A program made the position numbers and the translations under genes. A DNA stretch of 64,000 nucleotides, from the NCBI RefSeq assembly GCF_002005445.1, contig NZ_CP014692.1, positions 372,001 to 436,000 of the forward strand, written 5' to 3'. This DNA is from Acetobacter aceti. Lineage in GTDB: Bacteria > Pseudomonadota > Alphaproteobacteria > Acetobacterales > Acetobacteraceae. The notes beneath the pieces are model-generated. The model made no database searches, was not told the origin of the DNA, and saw only the letters and a program-made list of their open reading frames with translations. Of this stretch, positions 1 through 9,415 are shown one piece after another (position 1 is the stretch's first letter; every line of letters begins with the position of its first letter).

Positions 1-1
1 C

Positions 2-367
2 ATCCTCGGGATGCTGCCGGGCATGGGCAAGATGAAGGACATGGTGGACGAGAAGAAACTCGACACCACGATCTTCAAGAAGCATCAGGCCATCATTTCC
101 TCCATGACCAAGGGCGAACGCAAGACGCCGGACATCATCAAGGCGTCGCGCAAGAAGCGTATCGCCGCCGGGTCTGGAACCACAGTTCAGGACGTCAACA
201 AGCTGCTCAAGCAGTTCGATGACATGTCCACCATGATGAAGCGGGTCAACAAGCTCGGGCTGAAAGGCCTGATGCGGCAGGCCTCCGCGCTCATGTCCGG
301 GGGCGGCATGCCGGGAGGTCCCGGCGGCTTCCCCGGTGGTCCCGGTGGCCGGCCTCCCTTCGGCTGA
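2..367 (+). CDS. ffh: Signal recognition particle protein Ffh, C-terminal part (5' end outside window)
   Basis: This is the last 121 codons of an open frame that enters from the left edge. It shows the methionine-rich M domain that binds 4.5S RNA and signal peptides: an LPGMGKMKD stretch, a TKGERKTPDII motif, an SRKKRIAAGSG RNA-binding helix and a helix full of Met. A glycine/proline tail closes the protein, as in other alphaproteobacterial Ffh. The GTPase (NG) domain lies outside the window. Ffh delivers nascent membrane proteins to the FtsY receptor. The next gene, rpsP, starts 43 bases downstream on the same strand, and ffh-rpsP-rimM-trmD-rplS is a common order in this class. Confidence 0.95.
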   Translation: MLGMLPGMGKMKDMVDEKKLDTTIFKKHQAIISSMTKGERKTPDIIKASRKKRIAAGSGTTVQDVNKLLKQFDDMSTMMKRVNKLGLKGLMRQASALMSGGGMPGGPGGFPGGPGGRPPFG

Positions 368-410
368 CCTGTCCCCTTCTTACCTTTTCTGGCTTTACCG
401 GAGTAGTTGA

Positions 411-764
411 ATGAGCCTTAAAATCCGCCTTGCACGCGCTGGTGCAAAGAAGCGTCCTTACTACCACATCGTGATCGCTGACAGCCGTTCACCACGCGAT
501 GGTCGCTTCATCGAGAAGGTTGGCGCGTACAACCCGATGCTGCCGTCCGACCACGCAGAGCGCGTGAAGCTGCTCAACGAGCGCATCACCCACTGGCTGT
601 CCCAGGGCGCTCAGCCGACCGACCGCGTTGCCCGCTTCCTCGGCAATGCCGGCCTGATCGCCAAGCCGACCTGGAACGAGCAGCCGAAGCAGGCTGCGCC
701 GAAGAAAAAGGCCCAGGCCCGTGCGAAAGCCGCTGCCGCCGCTGCTGAAGCTGCAGCAGCCTGA
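411..764 (+). CDS. rpsP: 30S ribosomal protein S16
   Basis: The 117-residue product begins [20 protein letters not shown], the conserved S16 start, and contains the family motif [20 protein letters not shown]16 binds 16S rRNA in the small subunit and is needed for its assembly. The C-terminal 30 residues are an alanine/lysine-rich extension typical of alphaproteobacterial S16. A GGAG lies about eight bases before the ATG. The gene sits between ffh and rimM on the same strand and is probably co-transcribed with them. Confidence 0.97.
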   Translation: MSLKIRLARAGAKKRPYYHIVIADSRSPRDGRFIEKVGAYNPMLPSDHAERVKLLNERITHWLSQGAQPTDRVARFLGNAGLIAKPTWNEQPKQAAPKKKAQARAKAAAAAAEAAAA

Positions 765-794
765 GTCTGAAAGACCGGAAGACGCTTTTTCGCC

Positions 795-1334
795 ATGACA
801 GACGGACGCATCCAGATCGGAGTTATAGGGAGGCCGCACGGTGTGCGCGGGCTTGTGCATGTGCACAGCTCCGCCACCGATGAGGCTTCGCTTGTCTCCT
901 ATGGCGTGCTCACGGACGATCATGGCGAGCGCTGGACTCTGAGCTGGCGTTCGGGCGGTGTGGCGGAACTGCGCGACGCGCAGGGAAAGCCGCTTGCCGA
1001 CCGGACGGCGGCGCAGGCGCTGGTCAACCGCAAGCTCTATGTCAGCCGTGACGTGCTGCCCGAGCCGGACGAGGACGAGTTCTATCACAGTGACCTGCTT
1101 GGTCTGGAGGCTGTGGAGGATGGCGCTTCGATCGGGAGGGTTGTCACAGTGCATGATTATGGCGCTGGAACGAGCCTTGAGCTCGATACCGGCCTGATCC
1201 TGCCGTTCTCCAGAGTGTGTGTGCCTGAAATAGATTTTCCCAATCGTCGCATGACCATCGTGCGACCGGTTGAGGTGATCGGTGAGGAGGAGCACGCACC
1301 GAAAGAGAAAACGGCAAAAGGCGCTGGGGCATGA
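795..1334 (+). CDS. rimM: Ribosome maturation factor RimM
   Basis: The 179-residue product has the RimM layout: an N-terminal beta-barrel beginning [17 protein letters not shown] (residues 6-22), then a PRC-barrel around [18 protein letters not shown] (about 93-110) and the [16 protein letters not shown] ending. RimM binds S19 in the 30S head during late 16S rRNA maturation. The start lies 30 bases after rpsP, and the stop overlaps the trmD ATG by four bases, so rimM and trmD are translationally coupled. Confidence 0.95.
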   Translation: MTDGRIQIGVIGRPHGVRGLVHVHSSATDEASLVSYGVLTDDHGERWTLSWRSGGVAELRDAQGKPLADRTAAQALVNRKLYVSRDVLPEPDEDEFYHSDLLGLEAVEDGASIGRVVTVHDYGAGTSLELDTGLILPFSRVCVPEIDFPNRRMTIVRPVEVIGEEEHAPKEKTAKGAGA

Positions 1335-2059
1335 GCTGGACGGCGACGATCCTCACCCTGTTCCCCGAGATGTTTCCGGGACCGCTCGGCCAGTCACTGG
1401 CCGGTCGGGCGCTGGAAAACGGAACGTGGAACTGCGATGTGCGCGACCTGCGGGCCTTCGGGCTCGGACGTCACAACGCCGTGGACGACACACCCTTCGG
1501 GGGCGGTGCGGGCATGGTGATGCGCGCGGACGTGGTGGACACGGCGCTGGACTCCGTCTCACGGCAGGATGGCGCTCCGTGCGTCTACCTGACTCCGCGT
1601 GGTCGTCCGCTGGCCCAGGCCGATATCCGTCGTTACGCGATGGGGCCGGGCGTGACCCTGCTCTGCGGGCGTTACGAAGGTGTGGACGAGCGCGTTCTGG
1701 AAGCACGTTCCATCGAGCAGGTCTCGATCGGGGATTATGTGCTTTCGGGTGGGGAGACGGCGGCGCTGGTGCTGCTGGACGCCTGCGTGCGTCTGCTGCC
1801 CGGCGTCATGGGCTCTGCGGAAAGCGGTGTCGAGGAAAGCTTTTCCGACGGTCTTCTTGAATATCCTCACTATACCCGCCCCGCCGAATGGCAGGGCCGC
1901 TCGGTGCCGGACGTCCTCCTGTCCGGAAACCACGCGGCCATCGCCCGCTGGCGGCGCGAACAATCCGAGCGGGTCACGCGCGAGCGTCGGCCCGACCTGT
2001 GGGCAGCCCATCTGTCGCACAGTTCCAGACCATCCGTTCAGGAAGGACAGTCCCTATGA
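1331..2059 (+). CDS. trmD: tRNA (guanine-37-N1)-methyltransferase TrmD
   Basis: The 242-residue product starts with the TrmD motif [14 protein letters not shown]. It carries the [14 protein letters not shown] and [13 protein letters not shown] segments that form the trefoil-knot S-adenosylmethionine site, then [11 protein letters not shown] and a C-terminal tRNA-binding domain with HYTRPAEW. It methylates G37 next to the anticodon and so prevents +1 frameshifting. The start overlaps the rimM stop and its own stop overlaps the rplS ATG, both as ATGA. Confidence 0.96.
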   Translation: MSWTATILTLFPEMFPGPLGQSLAGRALENGTWNCDVRDLRAFGLGRHNAVDDTPFGGGAGMVMRADVVDTALDSVSRQDGAPCVYLTPRGRPLAQADIRRYAMGPGVTLLCGRYEGVDERVLEARSIEQVSIGDYVLSGGETAALVLLDACVRLLPGVMGSAESGVEESFSDGLLEYPHYTRPAEWQGRSVPDVLLSGNHAAIARWRREQSERVTRERRPDLWAAHLSHSSRPSVQEGQSL

Positions 2060-2451
2060 ACATCATCCAGCAGTACGAGGCCGACGAAATCGCCCGCCTC
2101 ACCGCCATTCGTGCAGTTCCTGAGTTTCAGGCTGGCGACACCGTCCGCGTGTCCGTCCGCGTGAAGGAAGGCGAGCGCGAGCGCGTTCAGGCTTACGAAG
2201 GCGTTGTCATCGCCCGCTCCAACAAGGGCCTGAACAGCAACTTTACAGTTCGCAAGATCTCCAATGGTGAAGGCGTGGAGCGTGTATTCCCGCTCTATGC
2301 GCCGACGCTTGCCGAAATCGCAGTCGTCCGTCGCGGCAAGGTCCGTCGCGCGAAGCTGTATTATCTGCGTGGCCGTAGCGGCAAGTCCGCTCGTATCGCC
2401 GAGCGTCCCCGTGACACAGCTCCGGCTGCCAAGACAAAAGCCAGCGCCTGA
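2056..2451 (+). CDS. rplS: 50S ribosomal protein L19
   Basis: The 131-residue product begins [15 protein letters not shown] and holds the L19 core [20 protein letters not shown] and [15 protein letters not shown], followed by [22 protein letters not shown]19 lies at the interface of the ribosomal subunits. An in-frame open stretch extends upstream to 1888, but it lies inside trmD. The ATG at 2056 overlaps the trmD stop and matches the family start, so it is chosen. It is the last gene of the ffh-rplS run and is followed by a strong hairpin. Confidence 0.96.
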   Translation: MNIIQQYEADEIARLTAIRAVPEFQAGDTVRVSVRVKEGERERVQAYEGVVIARSNKGLNSNFTVRKISNGEGVERVFPLYAPTLAEIAVVRRGKVRRAKLYYLRGRSGKSARIAERPRDTAPAAKTKASA

Positions 2452-2462
2452 TCTTGTTCAGG

Positions 2463-2499
2463 GTCTGTCCGGGAGATTTTTAGGAACTCCCGGACAGAC
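2463..2499 (+). terminator. Hairpin after rplS
   Basis: A perfect 13-base inverted repeat (2463-2475 and 2487-2499, arms GTCTGTCCGGGAG/CTCCCGGACAGAC) with an 11-base loop begins 12 bases after the rplS stop. The loop is T-rich, but no T run follows the stem, so it is an atypical terminator or an RNA-stabilising end for the ribosomal operon. Confidence 0.6.
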
Positions 2500-3029
2500 A
2501 GGCTTCCAACGCTGATTTCAAAGCGTTTCATCAGTCAAGACTGATGGATGTGACGACGCGCCATGCGGTCGCGGGGAATGACCTGCATCGTGTTGTGGCG
2601 TTTCTGAACCTCTTCCCACACAGGAAACGTTCACTTTCCTTACAAAAGATGATGTGGATTCTTCTCAGGAGGAAGCCGGGGCGTTCTGTTGTTTCTGAAT
2701 CATAGTCATCATCGTCAGCGGCTCGCGCCTTGTCGGTGACAAGGGGCGCCGGGACTCACTGTGCTCATTGCAGCCTGCCATGGAAGATGTTTTCAGGACA
2801 CAGTGTTCGTACAACGGCTTAACAGTTCCTTTTTAGGTGGATGCTGGTTGGATATCTTCAGCAGCCATACATAGTTTTGACTGAATGAGCCCGACCGAAG
2901 CCCGGATGATCAGCATTTCACAGCGACAGAACAACAACGCAGCAAAGTCTGACTGACGCGACATCCGGAAAGTCACTCTCTCCACCCATTCATGACGGAT
3001 CAGGCAGCGGAGCGTCCTTGCTTCTGTTC
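2500..3029. other. Gene-free stretch between rplS and the DUF763 gene
   Basis: About 530 bases separate the rplS hairpin from the end of the opposing DUF763 gene. Open frames here are short and lack recognisable products or ribosome sites. No tRNA, 4.5S, RNase P or tmRNA signature was recognised. The middle part (2735-2800) is GC-rich and could fold, but nothing definite is claimed. Confidence 0.4.
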
Positions 3030-4373
3030 TCAGGAAGTCAGCGCAAAGCGGGGCGGTCTGCGTTTTTTCTCAGCCGTGGTTTGGCCAGCCTTGTCTGCCA
3101 GAGTCTGGGGTCGTCGTACGGTCTTCATCTTCGATGCCGGCTCCCAGCCAAACACACTTCGGCCTCCATACTCATGCGAGCGCGCTTTTTCAGTCGCAAT
3201 ATGCTCATCCAGTGACGGTCCCGTGACCCATTGCTCAAGACGCCGCGCCTGAGCGTCCAGCCTTCTGATCGCATCCAGCCGTTCATCATTTCCCAGATGC
3301 GCCTGTTCCACGGCTCCTTTCAGCATGGCAATCGTGCGGTCATACACGTCTGTCGGCACGGGGAAGGGGTGGCGGTCCTTGCCTCCATGCGCCATGGAGA
3401 ACCGGGCCGGATCAGCGAAACGACAGGGCGTTCCGTGCACAACTTCCGCCACCATGGCCAGCGCCTCCACGGTTCTCGCGCCCACCCCAGGGGTCAGCAG
3501 AAGATCCTGAAAATCCTCAGGCCCCCGATCCGCCGCTGCGGCAAGGGCGCCATGCAGGCGGCGGATCATCACGTCGCCTGATCTCACGTCGTGATGTTCA
3601 GGCATTACCAGATGCGGCAACAGGCCCTGCTCAGGTCCGCTCGGTTCCGCTGTATCCCGGTCCGCGGCTCTTAGCGCCGACACTTCACGGATTACCTTGT
3701 CCGGTCCCAGATCACGCAGCAGATCCAGTTGGGCGACACGACTCCTGTCGGCGCGCCTGTCCGCAAGATTAACGATATTTCCAAGCGGTTTCCCATCAAT
3801 GGCGCTGTGGGGGTCGGTAACGAAGCTGGTCAGCCCTTCAGACAGCCAGTGATAGCGACGGGCATAACGACTCTCTCCGTTCATTCCCTGCTGGACAACC
3901 ACCCAGCGGCCATCATCCGCCAGAACAAAGCTGTGCAGATACAGGTCAAAGCCGTCCTGAACCGCAGCGCTATCCACCTTGGCGACCAGGCGGCTGGCTC
4001 TGGCGAGCGCCGCGCCATCCAGTCCGGTCATGTCCGCTATAGCGGTCAGCTCATCGGGCGTATGACGTGAATGCCGACCGCGCCCGCCACAGACATGCAG
4101 GCCCAGTTCTCCCGACAAAGGGGCCAGTCCACGCTTGAGAGCGCCCATTACGCTCGTTGTGATGCCGGAAGAATGCCAGTCCATACCCATGACAGCGCCG
4201 AAAGACTGGAACCAGAAGGGATGAGCCAGACGGCGCAGGAATTCGTCGCGTCCATAATGGTGAATAATGGCTTGCGCAATCACGGCGCCCAGACTGCTCA
4301 TGCGATCCGCAAGCCATTGCGGCACGCGCCCGCCATGCAGTGGCATATCAGCGCTTCCGGACCGACGCGTCAT
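3030..4373 (-). CDS. DUF763 domain-containing protein
   Basis: The 447-residue product begins MTRRSGSADMPLHGGRVPQW, the start characteristic of DUF763 proteins. Other family hallmarks are visible: HPFWFQSFGAVMGMDWHSSG, LGLHVCGGRG and GVGARTVEALAMVAEVVHG. The last resembles a helix-hairpin-helix nucleic-acid binding motif (G-V-G-x-R-T). The biochemical function of DUF763 is not established. The C-terminus is basic (KKRRPPRFA). The gene stands alone, opposed to rplS and divergent from the glycosyltransferase at 4603. Confidence 0.85.
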   Translation of the reverse strand: MTRRSGSADMPLHGGRVPQWLADRMSSLGAVIAQAIIHHYGRDEFLRRLAHPFWFQSFGAVMGMDWHSSGITTSVMGALKRGLAPLSGELGLHVCGGRGRHSRHTPDELTAIADMTGLDGAALARASRLVAKVDSAAVQDGFDLYLHSFVLADDGRWVVVQQGMNGESRYARRYHWLSEGLTSFVTDPHSAIDGKPLGNIVNLADRRADRSRVAQLDLLRDLGPDKVIREVSALRAADRDTAEPSGPEQGLLPHLVMPEHHDVRSGDVMIRRLHGALAAAADRGPEDFQDLLLTPGVGARTVEALAMVAEVVHGTPCRFADPARFSMAHGGKDRHPFPVPTDVYDRTIAMLKGAVEQAHLGNDERLDAIRRLDAQARRLEQWVTGPSLDEHIATEKARSHEYGGRSVFGWEPASKMKTVRRPQTLADKAGQTTAEKKRRPPRFALTS

Positions 4374-4602
4374 GTCATTTCATCCTGTTCTGGAATGTGC
4401 TCGATTTTTAAAAGATTTTTGTAACATTTTATCTCTGCGGGCGATGTCTGTCCGGCTCTGGTTTTCTCCCTCTGCCGGTGTGGAGGCTTGCGTCCTTCCA
4501 TGAAACCGCGTTTATAACTTTTAACACTTCTACGGCTTTTGGAAAAATTTCCTTAACGATATATCTCGGTCAATCTCTCAATCTGGGTCGTCAATATACT
4601 CC

Positions 4603-6051
4603 GTGAAAATCGCTTTGGCATTGTTCGTAAAGAACGAAATACAGGATATTGCTGGCTGGATCTCCTGGCATCTGGCTCTCGGTGTGGACAAGATATTCAT
4701 CTATGATGACCACTCGACTGACGGCACTTTCGAGTTTCTAAAAATTGTTTCCGAAGTCTATAATATTGAACTTCATCGTACGAATACTCAAGCTATTGCA
4801 GATTTTTATTATCGTCAGACAACCTCCTATGAAGAAGCCTGCTGGAAGGCGAGGGGGAACTATGACTGGATCATGTGTCTGGATGGCGACGAATATGTCT
4901 CTCTGGAGAAAGCCAACAGTCTTTCCGAGTTTCTGGAGGATTTTTCCGATTTCAACGGCGTCGTGCTGAACTGGCGCTTCTATGGCAGCAGCGGGCGTGT
5001 CCTCCGTCCACGTATTCCGGCCTATGAAGCTTACACAGCGCATTGCAAACCGGATTTCAAGGACTGTGAGATCGGAAAGGTTTTTATAAGGCCGGAAGAT
5101 TATACCTTCACATACGAAAATCCTCATTATTTTCGGCTGCATGATGAGCGTTACGCCAATGCTGTCGGCCATCCGGTTCCATCACCCATCAACACAAAGG
5201 ACATTGTCTGGGCGGGAGCCTGCGTCAATCATTACCTCGTTCGTTCCATGGAACATTATATCGATCGCATCCGGAAGCGTTACGGTTCCGATCTGCAAAA
5301 CTCCACGGCTTATTGGGATCATTTCAATCGCAACGAGATCTCCGGGCATGAACGTCCGGAGATTGTTGAAAAAGCAAACGCCATTCTGGCCCGCATTCGG
5401 GAAGCCTGCCTGAATCATTATCTTCAGAATATTTCAGGTGGGCGTCTTCTGCCTTACGGCAATCCGGCGGCGGCATGGTATCTCACGATCAGACGGGAGG
5501 GATGTCACACGCTCTCCCTTGATGCCTCGGATGCGCGTGCGGTGCTGGCTCGCCCGGGGATGGGAGACGGCACCCAGCCGCTCTCCGCGGCGATCTATGC
5601 TGATTCGCCGTGGACTGTTTACCTGTTCAACGAAAAGGGTGGACACATCTCAAGTGTCCCGTTCCGGATCAAGGGGGATCCTGTCGCCCGGACCGTTTTC
5701 ACATACGCACTGCAGAAGAACGACGCTGTCGAGAGCTGGACACTGCGCGCTCCGCGCAAGCAGCGATATCTTGCCATTGCGCCTCTACAGGAGGGAGGGC
5801 AGGTGTCAGCCGACAGCCAGGGATGGGGACATCATGAACAGTATCGTCTGGTCATGAAATCCTACCATCCACCAATGCTCTCCGCCTGTCCGGGATCCCT
5901 TGAGAACAGGGAGGATTTTTTCCACTATCTCCGGAGCAACAGGGACAGGATGACCTGTGACGATTTCATGCTGGCTTTCAGCACGTTGCCAGAAACATGC
6001 CGGGCCGAACTGACGCAGGAAGAGCACGGCAGAGCCATCAGCTGGATCTGA
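4603..6051 (+). CDS. Glycosyltransferase family 2-like protein (Glyco_tranf_2_4/GT92 type)
   Basis: The 482-residue product begins MKIALALFVKNEIQDIAGWI and continues with DKIFIYDDHSTDGTFEFL. Together these are the nucleotide-sugar binding start of the 'we-have-been-here' GT2/GT92 type. The metal-binding DxD is D94-G-D96-E in DWIMCLDGDEY. The family domain covers roughly residues 1-270; the remaining 200 residues are not recognised. The start is GTG without a clear ribosome site, but the protein start matches the family. The 229 bases upstream are AT-richer than the flanks. It probably adds a sugar to a surface polysaccharide or protein; the acceptor is unknown. Confidence 0.8.
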   Translation: MKIALALFVKNEIQDIAGWISWHLALGVDKIFIYDDHSTDGTFEFLKIVSEVYNIELHRTNTQAIADFYYRQTTSYEEACWKARGNYDWIMCLDGDEYVSLEKANSLSEFLEDFSDFNGVVLNWRFYGSSGRVLRPRIPAYEAYTAHCKPDFKDCEIGKVFIRPEDYTFTYENPHYFRLHDERYANAVGHPVPSPINTKDIVWAGACVNHYLVRSMEHYIDRIRKRYGSDLQNSTAYWDHFNRNEISGHERPEIVEKANAILARIREACLNHYLQNISGGRLLPYGNPAAAWYLTIRREGCHTLSLDASDARAVLARPGMGDGTQPLSAAIYADSPWTVYLFNEKGGHISSVPFRIKGDPVARTVFTYALQKNDAVESWTLRAPRKQRYLAIAPLQEGGQVSADSQGWGHHEQYRLVMKSYHPPMLSACPGSLENREDFFHYLRSNRDRMTCDDFMLAFSTLPETCRAELTQEEHGRAISWI

Positions 6052-6182
6052 CCGTTCAATCGAGCGGGGACTGAAGAGTGATGCCGCCCTGCGGTATGAC
6101 CGAACTAAAAATAACTGGGGTAGTGGGACATGCGTCTTGTTGTAAGGAACTCAGGGTAAAGTCCTGCAACCGGCTGTCCGTG

Positions 6183-6219
6183 CTGTCGGGTGTTCGTGCC
6201 GCAGCAAGACACCCGACAG
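6183..6219. terminator. Hairpin between the glycosyltransferase and pstS
   Basis: A perfect 11-base inverted repeat, CTGTCGGGTGT at 6183-6193 and ACACCCGACAG at 6209-6219, has a 15-base loop. It lies between two converging genes and could end transcription from either side. It has no clear T run. Confidence 0.45.
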
Positions 6220-6245
6220 ACAGGCAGAAAACCCTTTTCCGCAAT

Positions 6246-6269
6246 CGCCCCGGACCAAAGCCCGGAGCG
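6246..6269 (-). terminator. Hairpin 13 bases after pstS
   Basis: On the minus strand an 8-base stem with one G-T pair and an 8-base loop begins 13 bases beyond the pstS stop. It is the likely 3' end of the pstS transcript, without a convincing T tract. Confidence 0.45.
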
Positions 6270-6282
6270 GTCCGTCAAAGTC

Positions 6283-7299
6283 TTATTTCTTGCCTGGGTA
6301 ACCAGCTTCGATCTTCTGCTTCACGCTTTCCGGCAGAGCGACATAGTCAAGCTTCTGAGCCGTTGCGTCGCCGGTGCGGAAGGAGTGGTCGAAGAACTTG
6401 TAAACAGCCTCGGCGCGACCAGCGTCTTTCGGGTTGGTCGGAACCAGCACGAATGTTGCGGAAACGATCGGCCACACGTTCTTGCCTGCGCCGTTCAGCA
6501 GATCGACAGCGAAGTGCGGGGCATGGTCCCAGTCAGCCGAAGCAGCCGCTGCGGAGAAGCTGCCGAGATCCGGAGTGACGAACTCGCCATCCTTGTCCTG
6601 AAGCTGGACGGTCGGGATGCTGTTGCGGCGTGCATAGGCATACTCGACGTAACCAATGCCACCTTCGGTCGCACGCACAGAAGAGCCAACACCGTCATTG
6701 CCGCGGGCGCCAGCGCCGCCAGCCCACTGAACCGATGTGGCTGCGCCGACCTGATCTTTCCAGTCAGCGGACATCTTGGTCAGATAGGATGTAAACACGA
6801 AGGTCGTGCCGGAACCGTCAGCGCGATGCACAGGAGCAATGGCAACGTCCGGAAGAGAAACGCCCGGGTTGAGAGCTGCGATCTTCGGGTCATTCCAGTT
6901 GGAGATCTTGCCGAGATAGATGTCCGCAAGCACGGCGCCTGTCAGCTTCAGCTGATTGGAAGCAATACCCGGAACATTGACGATCGGCACGATGCCGCCG
7001 ATGACGGTCGGGAACTGATAAAGAGCGGCAGATGTCAGCTTGCTGTCAGCCATCGGGGCGTCGGACGCGCCGAAATCGACCGTACGGGCTGTCACCAGAT
7101 TCTGGCCAGCGCTTGAACCAACGCTCTGATAGTTCAGGGAAACGCCAGTTGCCGACTTCGCACCGTCACCCCATGCCTGATAGATCGGCGCCGCGAAGCT
7201 GGAACCAGCACCTGTGATATCGGCAGCACATGCCTGATGCGCCATGACCGGCGCAGCCGTCAGCAGAAGAGCGGTGAGAAAACGGGTTTTGTTGAGCAT
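6283..7299 (-). CDS. pstS: Phosphate ABC transporter, periplasmic phosphate-binding protein PstS
   Basis: The 338-residue product has a signal peptide (MLNKTRFLTALLLTAAPVMA... ending near QACAA) and then the PstS phosphate-site start DITGAGSSFAAPIYQAWGD. SVGSSAGQNLV, VDFGASDAPMADSKL and HRADGSGTTFVFTSYL provide the other phosphate-contacting residues. It captures phosphate for the PstCAB pump. The frame opens at 7353, but the ATG at 7299 has a GGAG at proper distance and gives the expected signal peptide. Unusually, it is the last gene of the pst/pho cluster, separated from phoR by 188 bases that contain a Pho-box-like site, so it probably has its own phosphate-controlled promoter. Confidence 0.96.
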   Translation of the reverse strand: MLNKTRFLTALLLTAAPVMAHQACAADITGAGSSFAAPIYQAWGDGAKSATGVSLNYQSVGSSAGQNLVTARTVDFGASDAPMADSKLTSAALYQFPTVIGGIVPIVNVPGIASNQLKLTGAVLADIYLGKISNWNDPKIAALNPGVSLPDVAIAPVHRADGSGTTFVFTSYLTKMSADWKDQVGAATSVQWAGGAGARGNDGVGSSVRATEGGIGYVEYAYARRNSIPTVQLQDKDGEFVTPDLGSFSAAAASADWDHAPHFAVDLLNGAGKNVWPIVSATFVLVPTNPKDAGRAEAVYKFFDHSFRTGDATAQKLDYVALPESVKQKIEAGYPGKK

Positions 7300-7360
7300 T
7301 CCCAACTCCATTGAAATAGCGCAGCAGCCGAGGGGGCAAGGCCGCTCATGCATCGCTCTA

Positions 7361-7379
7361 CCTCACGCAACCCGTGAGG
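7361..7379. repeat. Inverted repeat in the pstS leader
   Basis: CCTCACG (7361-7367) and CGTGAGG (7373-7379) form a perfect 7-base stem with a 5-base loop, 62 bases before the pstS ATG and just downstream of the Pho-box candidate. It could be an mRNA leader hairpin or a protein site. Confidence 0.4.
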
Positions 7380-7383
7380 GAAA

Positions 7384-7401
7384 ATGATGTCTTGATGACA
7401 A
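7384..7401 (-). promoter_or_regulatory. Pho-box-like direct repeat upstream of pstS
   Basis: Read on the minus strand, the site is TTGTCAT-caag-ACATCAT. This is the 7+4+7 layout of the PhoB recognition box (two CTGTCAT-like units 11 bases apart); the first unit is one base from consensus and the second weaker. It lies about 85 bases before the pstS start, and the PhoB homologue is encoded in the same cluster. Binding by PhoB is an inference. Confidence 0.5.
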
Positions 7402-7487
7402 TAGGCCGGAGACTGGCACCGATGTCCCGTCTTTGCCAGACTGCAGGAAAGTCGGTATCCGGCTTGTACAGGGCTTGTATGCCGCAT

Positions 7488-8666
7488 TCATATTCGGGGA
7501 GCTTCCCGTCCGGAGGGCAGCCAGACCTCGCACCGCGTGCCATGCCCGATCCGGCTTCTGATTTCCAGACACCCGTCATGCCGATCCACGATATGCCGGA
7601 CAATGGCCAGTCCCAGACCATAACCCGAGGCGGGAGCATTGCGATGTCCCTCGACCCTGTAGAAACGCTCGGTCAGACGAGGCAGATGCTCCTCGGCGAT
7701 ACCAACGCCGTTATCCTCGACAACAAACACCACGCCGGGACGGCCAAGCAGGACCTTTTGCCCGGCGGACAATAAAATTCTCACGGAACGTCCATCCGTG
7801 CCTGCATATTTCACGGCGTTCTCGACGAGATTCACAATGACCCGGATAATCTGTTCCTGATCTCCGGGAACAGGGATGTCCGCAACCTCTGTCTCCAGTT
7901 GAACATGTTTTGCAGCACACAGGCTGCTCAGTTCATCGCGGACAAGCTCGATGACATGTTTTGCGTCCATGCTGCCCCGTGGTTTGCGGTGCTCCAGCAT
8001 CTCGGCGCGGGACAACTCCAGCAACTGCTCGATCAGACGCTGCATCCGGTGCGCCTGGCCCGCCATGATCGCCAGAAACTGCTGCTGCGCGGCAGGATCG
8101 TCAGCGGCTGGTCCGCGCAGGGTTTCAATGAATCCGATCAGCGCTGTGAGAGGTGTGCGTAACTCGTGGCTCGCATAAGCCACAAAATCGGAACGCATTC
8201 TCTCGACAGCGTCACGCTCTGAACAGTCTGTCAGAATAGCCAGAATGTGCGCGGGTCCGGTCGCCAGCACTTCGGGCAGCAGACGAAGATCGACCCGCAC
8301 GACACGCCGTACCGGCACCGTCAGCACAAACTCGGCGCTGGCCTTGACCGTGACGCCATTGAGGTGCCGCATGGAGGAAAACACGTCCGGATAACGCATG
8401 ATCGTGCCGAGCGTATCGCCAAACGCTTCACGAGCTTCAATGTTGGCGAAACGGAGCGCGCCGTGGCCATCCAGAAGAACGGCGGCTTCTGGAAGAAGGT
8501 CGAGCACTTCTTCCAGGGACACCGAGGATGTGCCGACCTCTTCCCGCCGGGCCCGCACGCTTCCCGGCAGCATGCGGGACAGGCTGCGCCCCCGGATGAA
8601 CCAGCCGGCGAAGCTGCCTGTCAGCCAGACGGGAACCAGACAGGCTGCAATTTCTGCCGCCGTCAT
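7488..8666 (-). CDS. phoR: Phosphate regulon sensor histidine kinase PhoR
   Basis: The 392-residue product has one N-terminal membrane segment (about 6-24) and a PAS-like region (50-150). The dimerisation/phosphoacceptor helix ASHELRTPLTALIGF has His167. The kinase domain shows the N box NLVENAVKYA, the G1 box VVEDNGVGIAEEHLP, the F box ERFYRV and the G2 box GYGLGLAIV. It phosphorylates PhoB, encoded directly upstream (30-base gap), when phosphate is scarce. The short single-span N-terminus is usual for PhoR, which senses phosphate through PstSCAB-PhoU rather than through a periplasmic domain. Confidence 0.93.
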   Translation of the reverse strand: MTAAEIAACLVPVWLTGSFAGWFIRGRSLSRMLPGSVRARREEVGTSSVSLEEVLDLLPEAAVLLDGHGALRFANIEAREAFGDTLGTIMRYPDVFSSMRHLNGVTVKASAEFVLTVPVRRVVRVDLRLLPEVLATGPAHILAILTDCSERDAVERMRSDFVAYASHELRTPLTALIGFIETLRGPAADDPAAQQQFLAIMAGQAHRMQRLIEQLLELSRAEMLEHRKPRGSMDAKHVIELVRDELSSLCAAKHVQLETEVADIPVPGDQEQIIRVIVNLVENAVKYAGTDGRSVRILLSAGQKVLLGRPGVVFVVEDNGVGIAEEHLPRLTERFYRVEGHRNAPASGYGLGLAIVRHIVDRHDGCLEIRSRIGHGTRCEVWLPSGREAPRI

Positions 8667-8696
8667 GCGTCGTCATATCCGAAAAATGCCGGGATA

Positions 8697-9407
8697 TTAT
8701 TCGCCTTCGCTATCCAGCGCGTAACCGGCCGACCGTACTGTGCGGATCAGATCCTTCTCGTCAGGCCCGTTGATCTCCTTGCGGAGCCGCCGGATATGCA
8801 CGTCCACTGTGCGGATTTCGACATGGATGTTCTCGCCCCAGATCGAACGCAGGATTTCCTCACGTGAAAAGACCCGCCCCGGGCGGCGCATGAAAAACTC
8901 AAGCAGCCGGAACTCCGTGGGGCCAAGCTGGACGGAGCGGCCGCCGCGTTCCACGCGGTGTTTGACCAGATCCAGCACGATGTCCTCAAACGCCAGCATT
9001 TCCGCAGGCGTCTGTGTCCGGCGCAGAAGCGCCCGCATTCTGGCTTCCAGAGTCGCCATGCTGACCGGCTTGGTCAGATAGTCATCAGCACCGGTCTCAA
9101 GTCCACGGATCGCATCCGTCTCTTCGGCTCGAGCTGTCAGCATGATGATCGGCAGTTCGTGGCCACCCGGCGCGGCCCTGAAACGACGGCAAAGGTCAAG
9201 TCCGGTCACTCCGCCGGGAAGCATCCAGTCCAGCAGGACCAGAGCCGGACGGAAGCTGGAAAAGGCAGTCTGCGCAGACTCGCCATCTCCGGCCACTTCG
9301 ACCCGATATCCCTGCTTTTCGAGGTTATAGCGCAGCATGACCTGCAGGGCAGGGTCATCCTCCACGACAAGGATACGCAATCCACTGTTAGCGGATGTCT
9401 CTGACAT
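8697..9407 (-). CDS. phoB: Phosphate regulon response regulator PhoB
   Basis: The 236-residue product is an OmpR/PhoB-type regulator. The receiver domain has the acidic pocket E16-D17-D18, phosphoacceptor D60 in LVLLDWMLP and K113 in DYLTKPVS. The C-terminal winged helix (about 135-230) includes LGPTEFRLLEFFMRRPGRVFSR and EIRTVDVHIRRLR, close to the classical PhoB DNA-binding helix. It would bind Pho boxes such as those proposed before pstC and pstS. It lies between phoU and phoR on the same strand with gaps of 8 and 30 bases. Confidence 0.94.
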   Translation of the reverse strand: MSETSANSGLRILVVEDDPALQVMLRYNLEKQGYRVEVAGDGESAQTAFSSFRPALVLLDWMLPGGVTGLDLCRRFRAAPGGHELPIIMLTARAEETDAIRGLETGADDYLTKPVSMATLEARMRALLRRTQTPAEMLAFEDIVLDLVKHRVERGGRSVQLGPTEFRLLEFFMRRPGRVFSREEILRSIWGENIHVEIRTVDVHIRRLRKEINGPDEKDLIRTVRSAGYALDSEGE

Positions 9408-9415
9408 CGTGTTCC

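Noticed and set aside
489..1295. 268-codon minus-strand open frame
   Set aside because: It lies opposite rpsP and rimM, which match their families perfectly; the product has no motif. It is a shadow frame of GC-rich DNA.
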